From the NCBI RefSeq assembly GCF_029761915.1, contig NZ_CP121695.1:7531501-7595500 (forward strand): DNA of 64,000 nt. Direction: 5' to 3'. Below are positions 29,387-41,320 of this stretch, piece by piece. The stretch's first letter is position 1; every line of letters begins with the position of its first letter. A program made the translations under genes and the position numbers. The notes under the pieces were generated by a model. It did not search any database. It was not told the DNA's origin and was given only the letters and a program-made list of their open reading frames with translations. Source of the stretch: Bradyrhizobium sp. CB1650 (lineage in GTDB: Bacteria; Pseudomonadota; Alphaproteobacteria; Rhizobiales; Xanthobacteraceae).

Positions 29387-29643
29387 AACCATAAGCCGCT
29401 CTCAGCACGTTCCAAATACGCTAACACGCTTCGACGTGCTCGGCCGCTTTCGTCACTTCAACGTCTCTGAGGCGAAGCTGCCGGAGAGGGCGATCGGTTG
29501 CGAAGACTTGTCGACTGGCGAGCGTGACGACCTCGCAGCTGAGGTTTGGTGCGCTTGCACCGCAAACAGGCGACATCCGGCACTATCCTGGCAGAACACG
29601 CCTCCTCCAGTGCGATAATGTTTGGCTTGCCCGATAATATCGC

Positions 29644-29674
29644 TTGAATCGCACACCGCGTCAGGTTGTAGATT
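29644..29674 (+). promoter_or_regulatory. NolA-type MerR promoter element, copy B
   Basis: TTGAAT at 29644-29649, a 19-bp spacer and TAGATT at 29669-29674. The left and outer parts match the nolA copy (CGTCAGGTTGTAG is identical), while the inner ACGT-A-ACGT dyad is changed to ACACCGCGT. It is followed by a relic of the first nolA codons and, about 350 bp on, by nodD2. Confidence 0.6.
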
Positions 29675-29681
29675 GGCCGCC

Positions 29682-29755
29682 GTGACTAACGCTGCGCTAC
29701 GCGGCCGTGGACTGGGCGCTTTGGCGAACTCATGGCGCTGGCCGGACACTGGGTT
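29682..29755 (+). pseudogene. Relic of the 5' end of nolA
   Basis: The bases after element B align with the start of nolA for about 70 bp at roughly three-quarters identity, including TTGGCGAACT, with two single-base insertions. GTGACTAACGCTGC corresponds to ATGAGCAAAGCTAC of nolA. The frame breaks at once, so no protein is made. It indicates a past duplication of the nolA promoter region upstream of nodD2. Confidence 0.6.
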
Positions 29756-30022
29756 GATCTGCCATTAACCAACTGACCCGGTCCTGTTGCGTGGCTCGCT
29801 GGAAGCGGCGAGCCGATCAGCTTCGGGACTCCCGACGGTTTCCGGCCGCTGCTGGCTCGCCTGCCGCCTCGCTCTCCATTGTGGCGGTCATTTCACGAGC
29901 GTCTTCTCGCGATCGCACGATGGAAACGATGTCCATTCGGGCGAGCCAATAGGACCTCTCCAGACGCAGCCGTCACCGCTCGTTGTATGCGCCGCAATTG
30001 CGTTCGCGCCGGATAAGAAGAC

Positions 30023-31015
30023 ATGCGTTTCAAAGGTCTGGATCTCAATCTTCTCGTCGCGCTGGATGCTCTAATGACTGAGCGCAATCTCAGCGCAGCG
30101 GCACGCAAGATTAACCTTAGTCAGCCGGCCATGAGTGCAGCCGTTGCACGGCTGCGCTCCTATTTCCGTGACGAGCTGTTTGGGATGAGGGGAAGGGAAC
30201 TTGTCCCGACCTCACGCGCTGAAGGACTCGCAGCTCCTGTGCGCGAGGCTCTAACGCACATTGAGCTCTCAATTATCGCGCGGGACGTGTTCGGCCCAGC
30301 TCAGTCGAACCGGCGATTTAGGATCGTCCTTTCTGACTTTATAACAATCGTATTCTTTCGAAATGTCGTGGAGCGCGTCGCGCGAGAAGCACCTGCCGTC
30401 AGCTTCGAACTCGTGGCGCTCACCGATAGGCACGATGAGCTTCTCCGCCGCGGCGACGTCGATTTTGTTATCTTGCCGGAATTATTCATGTCCAGCGCGC
30501 ACCCCAGGGCGGCCCTATTCGAGGAGAGACTCGTCTGCGTAGGTTGCTGCACGAACAGCCAACTGCTACGGCGGCTTACATTTGATCGGTATATGTCGAT
30601 GGGCCATGTTGCGGTTAAGCTCGGAGGCGCGCGCAAGACGCCGGTCGAGGACTCCTTTCTACTCGATCTCTGTCTCAATCGGCGCATCGACATTCTCGTG
30701 CAGAGCTTCAGCATGATCCCGCCCCTGCTGGTAGGCACGAACCGCGTAGGGACGATGCCATTAGGGCTCGTAAAGCATTTCCAAAGAACGATCCCCCTTC
30801 GGATTGCCGAGCTTCCGCAGCCATTCCCCGCCTTCACTGAGTCCGTCCAATGGCCCGTGCTTCACAATAGCGATCCAGAAAGCCTGTGGATGCGAGAGAT
30901 ATTGTTGCAGGAGGCTACCCGCATCGCAACTGGACAAGACCCCTCCATCATCTGCACTTCGGAACGAGCGGATACTGCCGGAGATTTCGCACGATCCGTC
31001 TCGCCGTTGTCTTAG
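30023..31015 (+). CDS. nodD2: NodD2, second LysR-type nod regulator
   Basis: 330 residues, close paralogue of NodD1 through the HTH ([20 protein letters not shown]) and the effector domain ([24 protein letters not shown]). It differs in the ligand pocket region after residue 130 and in a longer C-terminal tail. In B. japonicum NodD2 represses nod genes at high cell density under NolA control. The order nodD1-nodD2-nolA here matches that system. A NolA-type promoter element lies about 350 bp upstream. Confidence 0.92.
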   Translation: MRFKGLDLNLLVALDALMTERNLSAAARKINLSQPAMSAAVARLRSYFRDELFGMRGRELVPTSRAEGLAAPVREALTHIELSIIARDVFGPAQSNRRFRIVLSDFITIVFFRNVVERVAREAPAVSFELVALTDRHDELLRRGDVDFVILPELFMSSAHPRAALFEERLVCVGCCTNSQLLRRLTFDRYMSMGHVAVKLGGARKTPVEDSFLLDLCLNRRIDILVQSFSMIPPLLVGTNRVGTMPLGLVKHFQRTIPLRIAELPQPFPAFTESVQWPVLHNSDPESLWMREILLQEATRIATGQDPSIICTSERADTAGDFARSVSPLS

Positions 31016-31475
31016 GGACGATCTCAAGATGTGCGAACCTCACATCCCAACGAATGTCTCAACGCACAATTTAGGCTCGAGCAGCCGCTGGACCGTGGCC
31101 TGCTTTTAGAGACAGGGACGTACGTTGCACCTGGCCGTCGGGCGCGCCTGCCTCGATACAGCAGATCGGCGTTGGGCTGTCGTCGTCAACTATCCGAATC
31201 AGTAGTGGCTCCCGACGCGCGGAGACGGTTCTTCATTTTCGAGGTCGTACCACCACGCACTGTGGGCGTGGTAGTCATCGATCATGCACATGACCACGAT
31301 ATCTTGCGCGGTCGAAGCAAGCATCGCGCACGCGTGTTGCCCTATCGCATCAGCCTGGAGTACATCGCATCTTCGTCGCTCCGCGCCGCGGGTCTGACTT
31401 CTTTTTGCCCTATCGCCGCCAAACGTCTTGTCGACGTGCGCTGCCATGACGCAATGACAAAGAAGGAGCTGAACG

Positions 31476-31685
31476 TTGGAGCAATGCAGCGGCGTGTTCG
31501 ATCCGGAAGAGCTTTCCGCCCTGGCAAACCTTTATGAAAGTGCGGTCACCGCGCTACCCCCATCGATGCAAACTCCGGAAAATTGCACTGCAATCGCCAA
31601 ACTCATCTTGGAGCGTACAGCGGCTGGCGATGCTCAACTGGCGTGGCTGACGAACTTGTTGATCACCATTTCCCCTCAGGGTTGA
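31476..31685 (+). CDS. Small helical protein of unknown function (paralogue of the 37.6 kb gene)
   Basis: 69 residues from a TTG at 31476, with AGGAG 8 bp upstream. The sequence VFDPEELSALANLYESAVTA, then PPSMQTPENCTAIAKLILER, closely resembles the last 45 residues of the protein at 37612-37989 (YYPEDLQVLGRLLDQAVAAL, then AIAKLIL-like AKLILSRSA). No membrane segment or catalytic motif is seen. It lies between nodD2 and nolA on the same strand. The pairing of two paralogues inside the island suggests a real, small family. Confidence 0.65.
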   Translation: MEQCSGVFDPEELSALANLYESAVTALPPSMQTPENCTAIAKLILERTAAGDAQLAWLTNLLITISPQG

Positions 31686-31760
31686 TCCCCCGCCATTCTG
31701 AGGATAGTCACCACTTTCGCGCTGGAATGGAAGACGATCCAGCTAGAGCTTTGAAATAGC

Positions 31761-31791
31761 TTGAATCACACGTGACGTCAGGTTGTAGGCT
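31761..31791 (+). promoter_or_regulatory. NolA-type MerR promoter element, copy C (nolA autoregulatory promoter)
   Basis: TTGAAT at 31761-31766, a 19-bp spacer holding ACGTGACGT, and TAGGCT at 31786-31791. Transcription would start about 6-7 bp on, only some 10 nt before the nolA ATG at 31807. A 19-bp spacer in front of a merR-family gene is the classic arrangement for self-regulation through DNA distortion. Confidence 0.75.
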
Positions 31792-31806
31792 TTGAAATTG
31801 AGCAAC

Positions 31807-32520
31807 ATGAGCAAAGCTACACCACGAAGGCGTCGATGGCGCATTGGCGAACTTGCAGAGGCGACCGGAGTAACGGTGCGCACGCTGCATCATTATGAAC
31901 ATACGGGGCTCCTAGCAGCCTCAGAGCGTACTGACGGCGGCCACCGGATGTACGACCGCGAAAGCGTCCAACGGGTTCACCAGATTCGGGCGCTACGTGA
32001 GCTTGGCTTCTCCCTTGTCGAGATCCGTAAAGCTATGGAGGGCACGACCTCACTCACCGACCTGCTGCGCAAGCATCTAGAGCGGATAGAACTTCAGGTA
32101 GCTCGAGCAACTCTGTTGCGAGATCGCCTGCGCAACATGACCATCGACAGCGAAATCCAGGTAAGTGTGGATGAGCTGCCTGCTGCCTTGAACGCCATGT
32201 CGCGGGTCGAGACGCGTAGTCACACATCCCGATGCACCTGCAAGCTAGCTGCAGATCGCGAGGAGCGGTGGCGGCGGATCCGCGACGACCTGCGTGATTG
32301 TATGGATCGGGGCGAGCATCCTTGCGGCGAGCGGGCAAAGGCTGTCGCGGTTGCAGCACGCTTGCTGATCAGCGAAATCGCCGGCGCCGATTCACGCGTT
32401 TCGATGATCCTGAAGGTACTTGCACGATTAAGCGCCCCCCGTAGCCTGGCTGGTTGGGATCCCTGCCTCATGCAATACCTCGATCTCGCCCTTGGCGGGT
32501 TGGAGGATCAGCCGTATTGA
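31807..32520 (+). CDS. nolA: NolA, MerR-family nodulation regulator
   Basis: 237 residues from the ATG at 31807; an in-frame TTG at 31792 overlaps the promoter and is unlikely. The MerR HTH is clear: RWRIGELAEATGVTVRTLHH, then YEHTGLLAASERTDGGHRMY and RALRELGFSLVEIRKAM. A coiled dimerisation helix follows, and the C-terminal part has cysteines in RCTCK and HPCGERA. NolA controls genotype-specific nodulation in B. japonicum and raises nodD2 expression; three protein forms from internal starts are known there. Internal Met codons exist here as well. The position after nodD2 supports the name. Confidence 0.92.
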   Translation: MSKATPRRRRWRIGELAEATGVTVRTLHHYEHTGLLAASERTDGGHRMYDRESVQRVHQIRALRELGFSLVEIRKAMEGTTSLTDLLRKHLERIELQVARATLLRDRLRNMTIDSEIQVSVDELPAALNAMSRVETRSHTSRCTCKLAADREERWRRIRDDLRDCMDRGEHPCGERAKAVAVAARLLISEIAGADSRVSMILKVLARLSAPRSLAGWDPCLMQYLDLALGGLEDQPY

Positions 32521-32702
32521 CGCCTCATGGCTGGCCCCGCATGGCATTGTCGATCGGCCCTGGCAATCTGAAGATGCAACGACGCTTGGTTGATCGGCCG
32601 CTCTGATGCCGCCGATCATTTTATGGACTCAAGCGGACAGTCATCGTGACCTCGCCGACCCGCGCTCCCTGACGCATGATCGAGGTTCCCTTCAAAAGAG
32701 GC

Positions 32703-32733
32703 TTGAACCGCACGTAACGTCAAATTGTAGGCT
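32703..32733 (+). promoter_or_regulatory. NolA-type MerR promoter element, copy D
   Basis: TTGAAC at 32703-32708, a 19-bp spacer with ACGTAACGT, and TAGGCT at 32728-32733. Apart from a few bases it is the same element as the one in front of nolA. It lies 120 bp before the start of the solute-binding protein gene and points at it. Confidence 0.7.
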
Positions 32734-32855
32734 CTACCATGGTCGCAATCCGGCTGACCTAACGCAAGCTTCGCTTGGCAGACAGCCTCGACGTGCAGGC
32801 ACCTCTGATCACAGCTGCTGGCGTTTCACTTCAGGTGAGCATTGGGAGCTCTACA

Positions 32856-33968
32856 ATGTTGAATGGGCATTACGCTTCTGCTGCGAGTGCAGCGCTTCTC
32901 TTCTGCGCCCTCGCCTCGGCTGCGCGCGGCTCCGAAGCCAAGATTGCCGTGGCTGGCCCAATGAGCGGAAGCAGCGCTGCGTTCGGCTTGCAAATGCGCG
33001 ACGGTGCGGCTGCGGCGGTCGAGGCGTTGAACGCTTCGGGCCTACTTCCCGATACCAAGGTGATTATGAGTGTCGCCGACGACGCCTGCGACCCGAAGCA
33101 AGCTGTCGCAGTCGCGAATAAGCTCACAACAGAGCGGGTACGGTTGGTCATTGGCCATTTTTGTTCCTCTTCGTCGATCCCGGCCTCCGACATCTATGCC
33201 GAAGCAGGCATCATTCAGGTCTCCCCTGGCTCGACAAATCCTCAGCTAACAGAACGAGGCCTTCAGACCGCCTTTCGGATCTGCGGCCGCGATGACCAAC
33301 AGGGCACCGCTGCCGCTGAGCACATTCACAGGAACTACCCTAACGCCAAGATCGCAGTGCTCGACGACAAGAGCACCGCAGGCAAGGGTATTGCCGACGT
33401 GGTTGAGACACAGCTTCAGAGGTTCGGTGAACAAGTCATTCGGCAAAGCTACGTAGCCGGCGAAAAGGATTACAGGGCGCTGGTCTCAAGAATAAAGCAG
33501 GATGGGGTGCGCGTCGTCTATATCGGCGGCTATCATACCGAAATTGGCTTGTTTGTACGCCAGGCATCAGAGGCAGGAGCGGGCCTCATCGTCATGGCGA
33601 ACGATCCATTGATGACCTCTGAATTCTGGGCCATTACGGGCACCGCTGGAAATGGCACGTTGTTTACCTTCATGCCGGACCCCGCCAGGAATGCCGATGC
33701 GGCCGGCGTGGTAGCCGGACTCAAAGCTTCCAACCTGTCCGCTGAGGGCTACACGCTTTACGCCTATGCCGCCGTGCAAGCATGGGCAGAGGCGGTGAAC
33801 CGGACCGGCTCGCTCAATGCTGCGCGCGTCGCCAGCGCACTTCGTTCACGGGCGATCGATACCGTGATTGGGCCAGTCCGGTTCGATACAAAGGGAGACA
33901 ATGCGGCTCCTGGTTTTCTGGTTTACCGCTGGCGCGACGGCCGTGTTGAAACTGTCGAGCAGAACTGA
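32856..33968 (+). CDS. Periplasmic branched-chain amino-acid-type solute-binding protein
   Basis: 370 residues from the ATG at 32856, with GGGAGC upstream and an N-terminal signal peptide (ASAALLFCALASAARG). The type I periplasmic-binding fold of the Leu/Ile/Val group (Peripla_BP_6) is evident: IAVAGPMSGSSAAFGLQMRD, DDACDPKQAVAVANKL, VIGHFCSSSSIPAS, PGSTNPQLTERGLQTAFRIC and RDDQQGTAAAEHI. No ABC permease or ATPase genes are nearby, so it must use a distant transporter or act as a sensor. It is the first recognised gene downstream of a NolA-type promoter element. The ligand is unknown; amino acids or amides are usual. Confidence 0.88.
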   Translation: MLNGHYASAASAALLFCALASAARGSEAKIAVAGPMSGSSAAFGLQMRDGAAAAVEALNASGLLPDTKVIMSVADDACDPKQAVAVANKLTTERVRLVIGHFCSSSSIPASDIYAEAGIIQVSPGSTNPQLTERGLQTAFRICGRDDQQGTAAAEHIHRNYPNAKIAVLDDKSTAGKGIADVVETQLQRFGEQVIRQSYVAGEKDYRALVSRIKQDGVRVVYIGGYHTEIGLFVRQASEAGAGLIVMANDPLMTSEFWAITGTAGNGTLFTFMPDPARNADAAGVVAGLKASNLSAEGYTLYAYAAVQAWAEAVNRTGSLNAARVASALRSRAIDTVIGPVRFDTKGDNAAPGFLVYRWRDGRVETVEQN

Positions 33969-34008
33969 TTGGCGTCAACGCCGCCTCTCCAAACCCAAAG
34001 TGACACGA

Positions 34009-34161
34009 ATGATGAGACGCCCTCACGACGTTGGAGCAGCGATACTCGCAAGCTCTCTTATTCTTGCAGCGTTCGTAGCGTTCGTCGCGTTCGCTGCAGC
34101 GCTTGCAGGGCTACCTGATGTCGACCTGAAGGAGACGCTGCGTCCGACCATAGGCAAATAG
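34009..34161 (+). CDS. Putative small membrane protein
   Basis: 50 residues beginning MMRRPHDVGAAILASS, with one hydrophobic segment of about 22 residues (ILASSLILAAFVAFVAFAAA). It starts 41 bp after the binding-protein stop on the same strand. No family is recognised. It may be an accessory membrane peptide or chance. Confidence 0.35.
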   Translation: MMRRPHDVGAAILASSLILAAFVAFVAFAAALAGLPDVDLKETLRPTIGK

Positions 34162-34214
34162 TCGCCCTGTCGCACTGATCCGGCTCACAGGCACATGACC
34201 TCTGAGGCGGCCAT

Positions 34215-34358
34215 CTACAATTGTGCTAGGTTCGGGCATGGACATTTCTGCGGCCGAGCGTTGGGGCGCGCCCAGGAGGAGGAGAACGCGAAGCTAACGA
34301 TGCTTCTGGTCGAGCACATGCTCGGTGTGGAGGCGCTTCGCCACCTCTTTTCAAAGTA
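34215..34358 (+). mobile_element. IS3-family orfA relic
   Basis: A broken frame reads GMDISAAER, then (after a shift) QEEENAKLTMLLVEHMLGVE and ALRHLFSK. This corresponds to the leucine-zipper end of IS3/IS407-group orfA, which has the form GGM-x-x-x-EAKRL-RxLEEEN-x-KLKxLLA. Only about 140 bp remain. Confidence 0.5.
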
Positions 34359-34532
34359 ACTGCCCGACCGCCATCTACGCATTCTCGTGATCCAATCACA
34401 CGTGCAACCCCAGATCCACGCCCCCAAAGAGAAACGCCCTAAGCCGTCAAATGAGGAACAACACCTCTTTGAGCGCGACGGCATGAAGCAACCGGGGATC
34501 GCCGCCCCGGCCCATAATCGGAGATTGATCGA

Positions 34533-35564
34533 GTGAAGAATAGCCTTCCTTCAAGAGTAACGTGCGGCATTTTTGACCATTTGGATGACGACGGTCGAGA
34601 TGCCGGACGACAATATGAAGATCGTCTCAAGCTGGCGGAGGTCTGTGATTCTCTGGGCTTCTACGCTTATCACCTGGCCGAACACCACTGCACGCCTCAT
34701 GGCAGAGGGCCCTCGCCGCACCTGTTTCTATCAAGCCTCGCGCAGCGGACCCGGCAATTGCGCTTTGGTCCGCTCGTCCTGTTGCTCAACCTTTATCATC
34801 CATTGCGCGCATTCGAAGAGATCTGCATGCTTGACCAATTGAGCGGCGGCAGGCTCGAGGTCGGGATAGGCCGCGGCTCCCAGCCGATTGAATGGGGTTA
34901 TTTCGGCATCAGTGCGCATGCCGCACCAAGCCGTTATACGGAAGCCAGCGAAATCCTGAATATTGCGCTGAAGGGACATACGCTATCTTATCAGGGACAC
35001 CACTTTCAGTTGAGCGAGGTACCCTTGACGTTGAGGCCTCATCAACGTCCATATCCGCCGACCTGGATCGCGAGCAATCGGGCTGAGTCGGCGCAGTGGG
35101 CCGCTGCAAATGGCGCCAATCTGGCGTGCATAGGCCCCGCCTCTGTTGTCCGGAAAATTACGGACGCCTACCGCTCCCATCGAGCCTACGATACAGTAGC
35201 ACAAGGCCGCGAGCCATTTCTCGGCCTGGCGCGCATGGTCGTAATTGCTAAGTCTGACCAAGACGCTCATGCGGCGGCCAAAACTGCGTATGGACGATGG
35301 CTGGAGAGCTTCAAGTTTCTTTACGACCTGAATGCCATTCCGACGCCGCCCGTCCTTCCGCTGACCTTCGATGCAGCACTTGAGAGCGAATTGTGTGTCG
35401 TTGGAACGCCAGCTTCCGTCCGGCAGCTTCTTCTTCAGCAGATGGAAGAGGCAGGTGCCAACTACTTGCTTTGCCAGCTTGCATTTGGAAACCTTCCGCT
35501 GGAAATCTCCCTGTACACGGCAACCGCAATCAAAGCTGAAATTCTCGATGGCTTTGGTGGCTAA
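34533..35564 (+). CDS. Luciferase-like (LLM class) flavin-dependent oxidoreductase
   Basis: 343 residues from a GTG at 34533 with GGAG upstream. The fold is a bacterial-luciferase-type TIM barrel: TCGIFDHLDDDGRDAG at the N-terminus, YAYHLAEHHCTPHG, LRFGPLVLLLNLYHPLRAFE, EICMLDQLSGGRLEVGIGRG (FMN binding region), PPTWIASNRAESAQWAAANG and VVGTPASVRQLLLQQMEE. It would use reduced FMN and oxygen to oxidise a small molecule. The substrate is unknown. No flavin reductase lies nearby. It might belong with the oxygenase and ligase genes at 2-11 kb, but the distance makes this speculative. Confidence 0.9.
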   Translation: MKNSLPSRVTCGIFDHLDDDGRDAGRQYEDRLKLAEVCDSLGFYAYHLAEHHCTPHGRGPSPHLFLSSLAQRTRQLRFGPLVLLLNLYHPLRAFEEICMLDQLSGGRLEVGIGRGSQPIEWGYFGISAHAAPSRYTEASEILNIALKGHTLSYQGHHFQLSEVPLTLRPHQRPYPPTWIASNRAESAQWAAANGANLACIGPASVVRKITDAYRSHRAYDTVAQGREPFLGLARMVVIAKSDQDAHAAAKTAYGRWLESFKFLYDLNAIPTPPVLPLTFDAALESELCVVGTPASVRQLLLQQMEEAGANYLLCQLAFGNLPLEISLYTATAIKAEILDGFGG

Positions 35565-35735
35565 TGTCTACATTGGAGAATCATATGCTTGGCAAGGAGA
35601 CCGGCGCACTGAGGTTGTCCGAAGCTGGTTGCGATTTTGGTTGTCGTTTGCGCTGCAAGCGAAGGCGATCGTCAGCCTCAATGGCAGCGATCAAGCATTC
35701 ACGTTTTCTGACTGCGCTTCTTCCTACTTCGGCAC

Positions 35736-36085
35736 ATGAAACTCTGCTTTCGAAGAGAATTCCTCGTTGTGAGCGCGCTTTACGCAATGGACTGTCGGCA
35801 TGGGCGAACCGGGGGCGGTGCCGTCTACGTCGGCAACGGCAAGATTGTCGGGGAGCGACGTTGGAAACCTTCGCTATAGTGGTACCTATATCGAGCAAGG
35901 CCGCCGCATAAAGGGGACTATCACCTATATGCGCCAACGGGCAGCACGCTTGTAATTGGCGCTCAAGTACCGGCAGGAGCCTGATGCTCGACTGGCCTAC
36001 CAACTTCTCAGATGGGAAGCCACAGGCGCTCATGGTTGAGGGTAGTCCGGCACACGTTATACTGGAGAAAATCGGCGATATCTGA
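35736..36085 (+). pseudogene. Decayed GrlR-family gene (type III secretion regulator family)
   Basis: Reading across three frameshifts gives a coherent protein. From ATG 35736: SALYAMDCRHGRTGGGAVYV and GNGKIVG; then, in a second frame, GSDVGNLRYSGTYIEQGRRI and KGTITYMRQRA; then TLVIGAQVPAG; then SLMLDWPTNFSDGKPQ and ALMVEGSPAHVILEKIGDI to the stop. The G-x-G-x-x-x-x-x-NG-x-I-x-G-x-D-x-x-x-x-YSG pattern is that of the GrlR family, a small beta-barrel that controls type III secretion in enterobacteria and is found as solo proteins in rhizobia. Frameshifts lie near 35853, 35945 and 35977. Confidence 0.6.
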
Positions 36086-37611
36086 CCCGCCTGGCGCTTC
36101 TATGGGAGCGAGCTTTGGCTTAGGGAGTGTTTGCGAGCCTTTATCAACTCATCCGCAGGCTGACGCCCTTGTCCGCTTCGATCTCGCGGGCCTTTTCAAT
36201 GAAGGCCAGCGATTGCTCAGGGTCATCCTGCATCTGCGGGAGGCCAGAGCTGGTGGATAGTCGCCGTCGAGATTCCATGGCCTTCTCTTCAGCTTACGCG
36301 GATCAATGGAGTTTTTGCGGGACCCTCGTGACATCTGGAGTCCAATTTAGAGTTATTCGCTGCGATTTTTGTCTTCTCCATCATGGCCGATCATCAACGA
36401 ATCAGCAGGCTCGCCTAAAGGCCCTTAAACTTACTGAACCAAGACGGCGGGAAAACACTTAAACCCGTTTTTCGATGTAGGCGATGAGACTACTCGTGTG
36501 CGCGATCCACGAACTGAATGCATCCCATCAACACTTTCGATTTTACCAATTTCAGCCAAATACCCATAAGTCGATCGCCGGTTTCCGGAAAGCACATTTC
36601 ACGATTGTCGTGTGACCATGGATCCTTTTTGCTTTCAGCATAGTCGCAGGCCGATTCAAGCTTCTCGTGGCTGCATACCCAACGAAACCGATCAACCTTT
36701 GGAATCGAAGCGCGTGCGGCGCAAATTCAGTCGGAAGACCAATCGCAACGTTTGGCGCGCAATCTATCGCGCTGTCGCCTCCCCCTTTGCCATCTTAGTA
36801 AGGCGCTCCAAGACGATCGGCTCTCACGCACACTGCTTGGCCAAAGTAAATGCGTGCGCGGCATAGAATTCGGGCAGGCGAACCGGCCTCTACACCGGTG
36901 CGGGCTGGACTTTTCGCCCTGACCAGGCGGGCAGCGTCGACAATCAGCCGCTGTCGCGGCCTTCAAATACAGCAGTGCGGTCAGCTATCGGACCATGCTA
37001 AGTGCAAGCCACATATCCTCCGGCCAGGACGAGGCACTGATGTCTATCGGCGTGATGAGACCAGCCTCGCGATCTTACTGCCCACCCGCATGCGTCGTGT
37101 GATCGCGGATTCTCACTCTGCTCGCGTGCTCAGTCTTCGACGGCGGGCCGGCCCCACACCCACTTCCTACAGACTGACGCCCCCTTATCTCATTCTATGC
37201 GCCGACGCTCTTCGACCATATCCCGACGCGGCTATCCCTTGTCTGGCGAGGCCTCCGGTTACGTCGAGATGGCTATGTCAGGCGATAAGCAATCCCGCAG
37301 CAGTCCGGGCCTTGCTTCTTGACTTGCCGTCATCCAGCGAAGTCCCCGCTGGCTGGAGTCACTGCCACTGTCCAACGCGCTGGACCGGCTCGACGCTCCA
37401 ATCAAATGACGGGCCATCTACAAGCAGTTCGCAGCGCTCTATACCGTCGATTCCGACTTTGCAGTCGTTTCGCGGCACATGCCTGCCACTCTCTCCCTTT
37501 GGCGACCGTACGTGCGCACCTTGGCTTGTGCCGCAGCCATTCGTTCTATCGCCGTTTGCCACAACCGTTAATCAGCCTACTGCCCGCATTTAACTACTTT
37601 GGAGCAACACC
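36086..37611. other. Long stretch without recognisable gene
   Basis: About 1.5 kb with no supported coding frame. The longest plus-strand frame (36850-37593) is extremely rich in Arg, Pro, Ser and Thr with no motif, as expected of a shadow frame. No IS termini, tRNA or regulatory element was recognised. Confidence 0.5.
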
Positions 37612-37989
37612 GTGGAACTTGACCCTTCCAATTCACGCGCAGAGGACCTCGAGGAACGCATCGACCTGCAACTCGACATCGTGGCCGCACTCATACGCGA
37701 AGAAGGCGACGAGCTCGAAGCGATCCGACTGCTAAACGCACTCACAAACCAAATGATTACGGCGGAAGTGGAGCTCGTCCAGCTAGGCGATACCAGAACT
37801 GAGGGCCGCGCCAGCGACCGGCGAACGACGCGACTGTCGCGAGAGCGTGGCGTTTACTACCCCGAAGACCTTCAGGTTTTGGGACGCCTTCTCGATCAGG
37901 CCGTGGCAGCATTACCGGCAGTACTCCGAACTCCCGCCAACCAAATGAAGATCGCGAAACTAATTCTGTCACGTTCAGCAGCGGATTGA
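37612..37989 (+). CDS. Small two-part helical protein of unknown function
   Basis: 125 residues from a GTG at 37612 with GGAG upstream. The N-terminal half is acidic and helical (EERIDLQLDIVAALIREEGD, NALTNQMITAEVEL). The C-terminal half (YYPEDLQVLGRLLDQAVAAL, then PANQMKIAKLILSRSA) is paralogous to the protein at 31476-31685. No enzyme motif, signal peptide or membrane helix is present. It may be a protein-protein adaptor. The shared C-terminal module is the only clue to function. Confidence 0.65.
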   Translation: MELDPSNSRAEDLEERIDLQLDIVAALIREEGDELEAIRLLNALTNQMITAEVELVQLGDTRTEGRASDRRTTRLSRERGVYYPEDLQVLGRLLDQAVAALPAVLRTPANQMKIAKLILSRSAAD

Positions 37990-38411
37990 GATTTCATTTG
38001 CCTTTTTCTGCGGTTGATGGCGCGCTTGTCGAACGTTTATCGCTGGGCTGACTGCTACGGCCGTACGCACCAGGGATCGACGACTTGGCGTTTATGGGCC
38101 CATCGTCACGTAAGCGCGCCCGTTCCGCTGGCTTTTCCCATATCGCAACTGTTTGTCCCCATGCTAGAAAGCTGCAGCCTGCACCGAAAGCATGAGGCCA
38201 CGCGCAGGGCAAGGACGAAGGGCCGCGGACACAGCTTCTGGAAGCGTGTGGCGTTTTCCGAACATTGCCTGTTTGCTTTCTTTCGCAGTCTCAAGCTAGA
38301 AGCGTGAACGATCCATTTTCATTGTGTTCGGCTCTAATCGTGATTGGCATGCGCCGATTTTCCGATTGCAGGAAGAGCCACAATTATTGACCGATGCCGA
38401 GCAACAAGAGC
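37990..38411. other. Spacer up to the first IS21 insertion
   Basis: No gene seen. The 6 bp at 38406-38411 (AAGAGC) are the left copy of the IS target duplication; the right copy is at 41060-41065. Confidence 0.6.
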
Positions 38412-38478
38412 TGCCGCGCGGCAATCTGGATGGAAGCGGAGCGTCAATCAGGATGAGAGAGGGGCGCCGAGCTCGTGA

Positions 38479-40931
<2,453 letters not shown>

Positions 40932-41320
40932 CGCTCCGCGACAATCAGAACCAACAAAACTCTTGCGCGCGACAATCATCGCGGCAATCATCACCACGCC
41001 GCGACACTGACTCGCCATCCTGATTGTCGCGCGCTTCCCAGCCAGATTGTCGCGCTATAAAGAGCACTGCGGCAACGAAGCCGCGCGAACAACGCGTGCT
41101 CGTTTCAGCCGCTTCAAAATTATTCGAATTGCGCCTGGCAATACGACTGCGGGGTCATCGGAACTACAACAAACATCTATAAATTCATTGAAGCACCGAG
41201 AGCAGCTCGATGTGCGAGCGTCCTGCGGCTTTGATGTCTTACTTGCCGGGACAAGCCACAGGCTCTCCGTTAGCTGTTGCCAAGGTACTTCCTTGTATCA
41301 GGACGTCGTGGAGTGTTGAG

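Noticed and set aside
36655..36690. Minus-strand AGCTTGAATCGGCC as a sixth MerR-type element
   Set aside because: The spacer lacks the ACGT dyad and there is no TTG-TAnnnT at the right distance.
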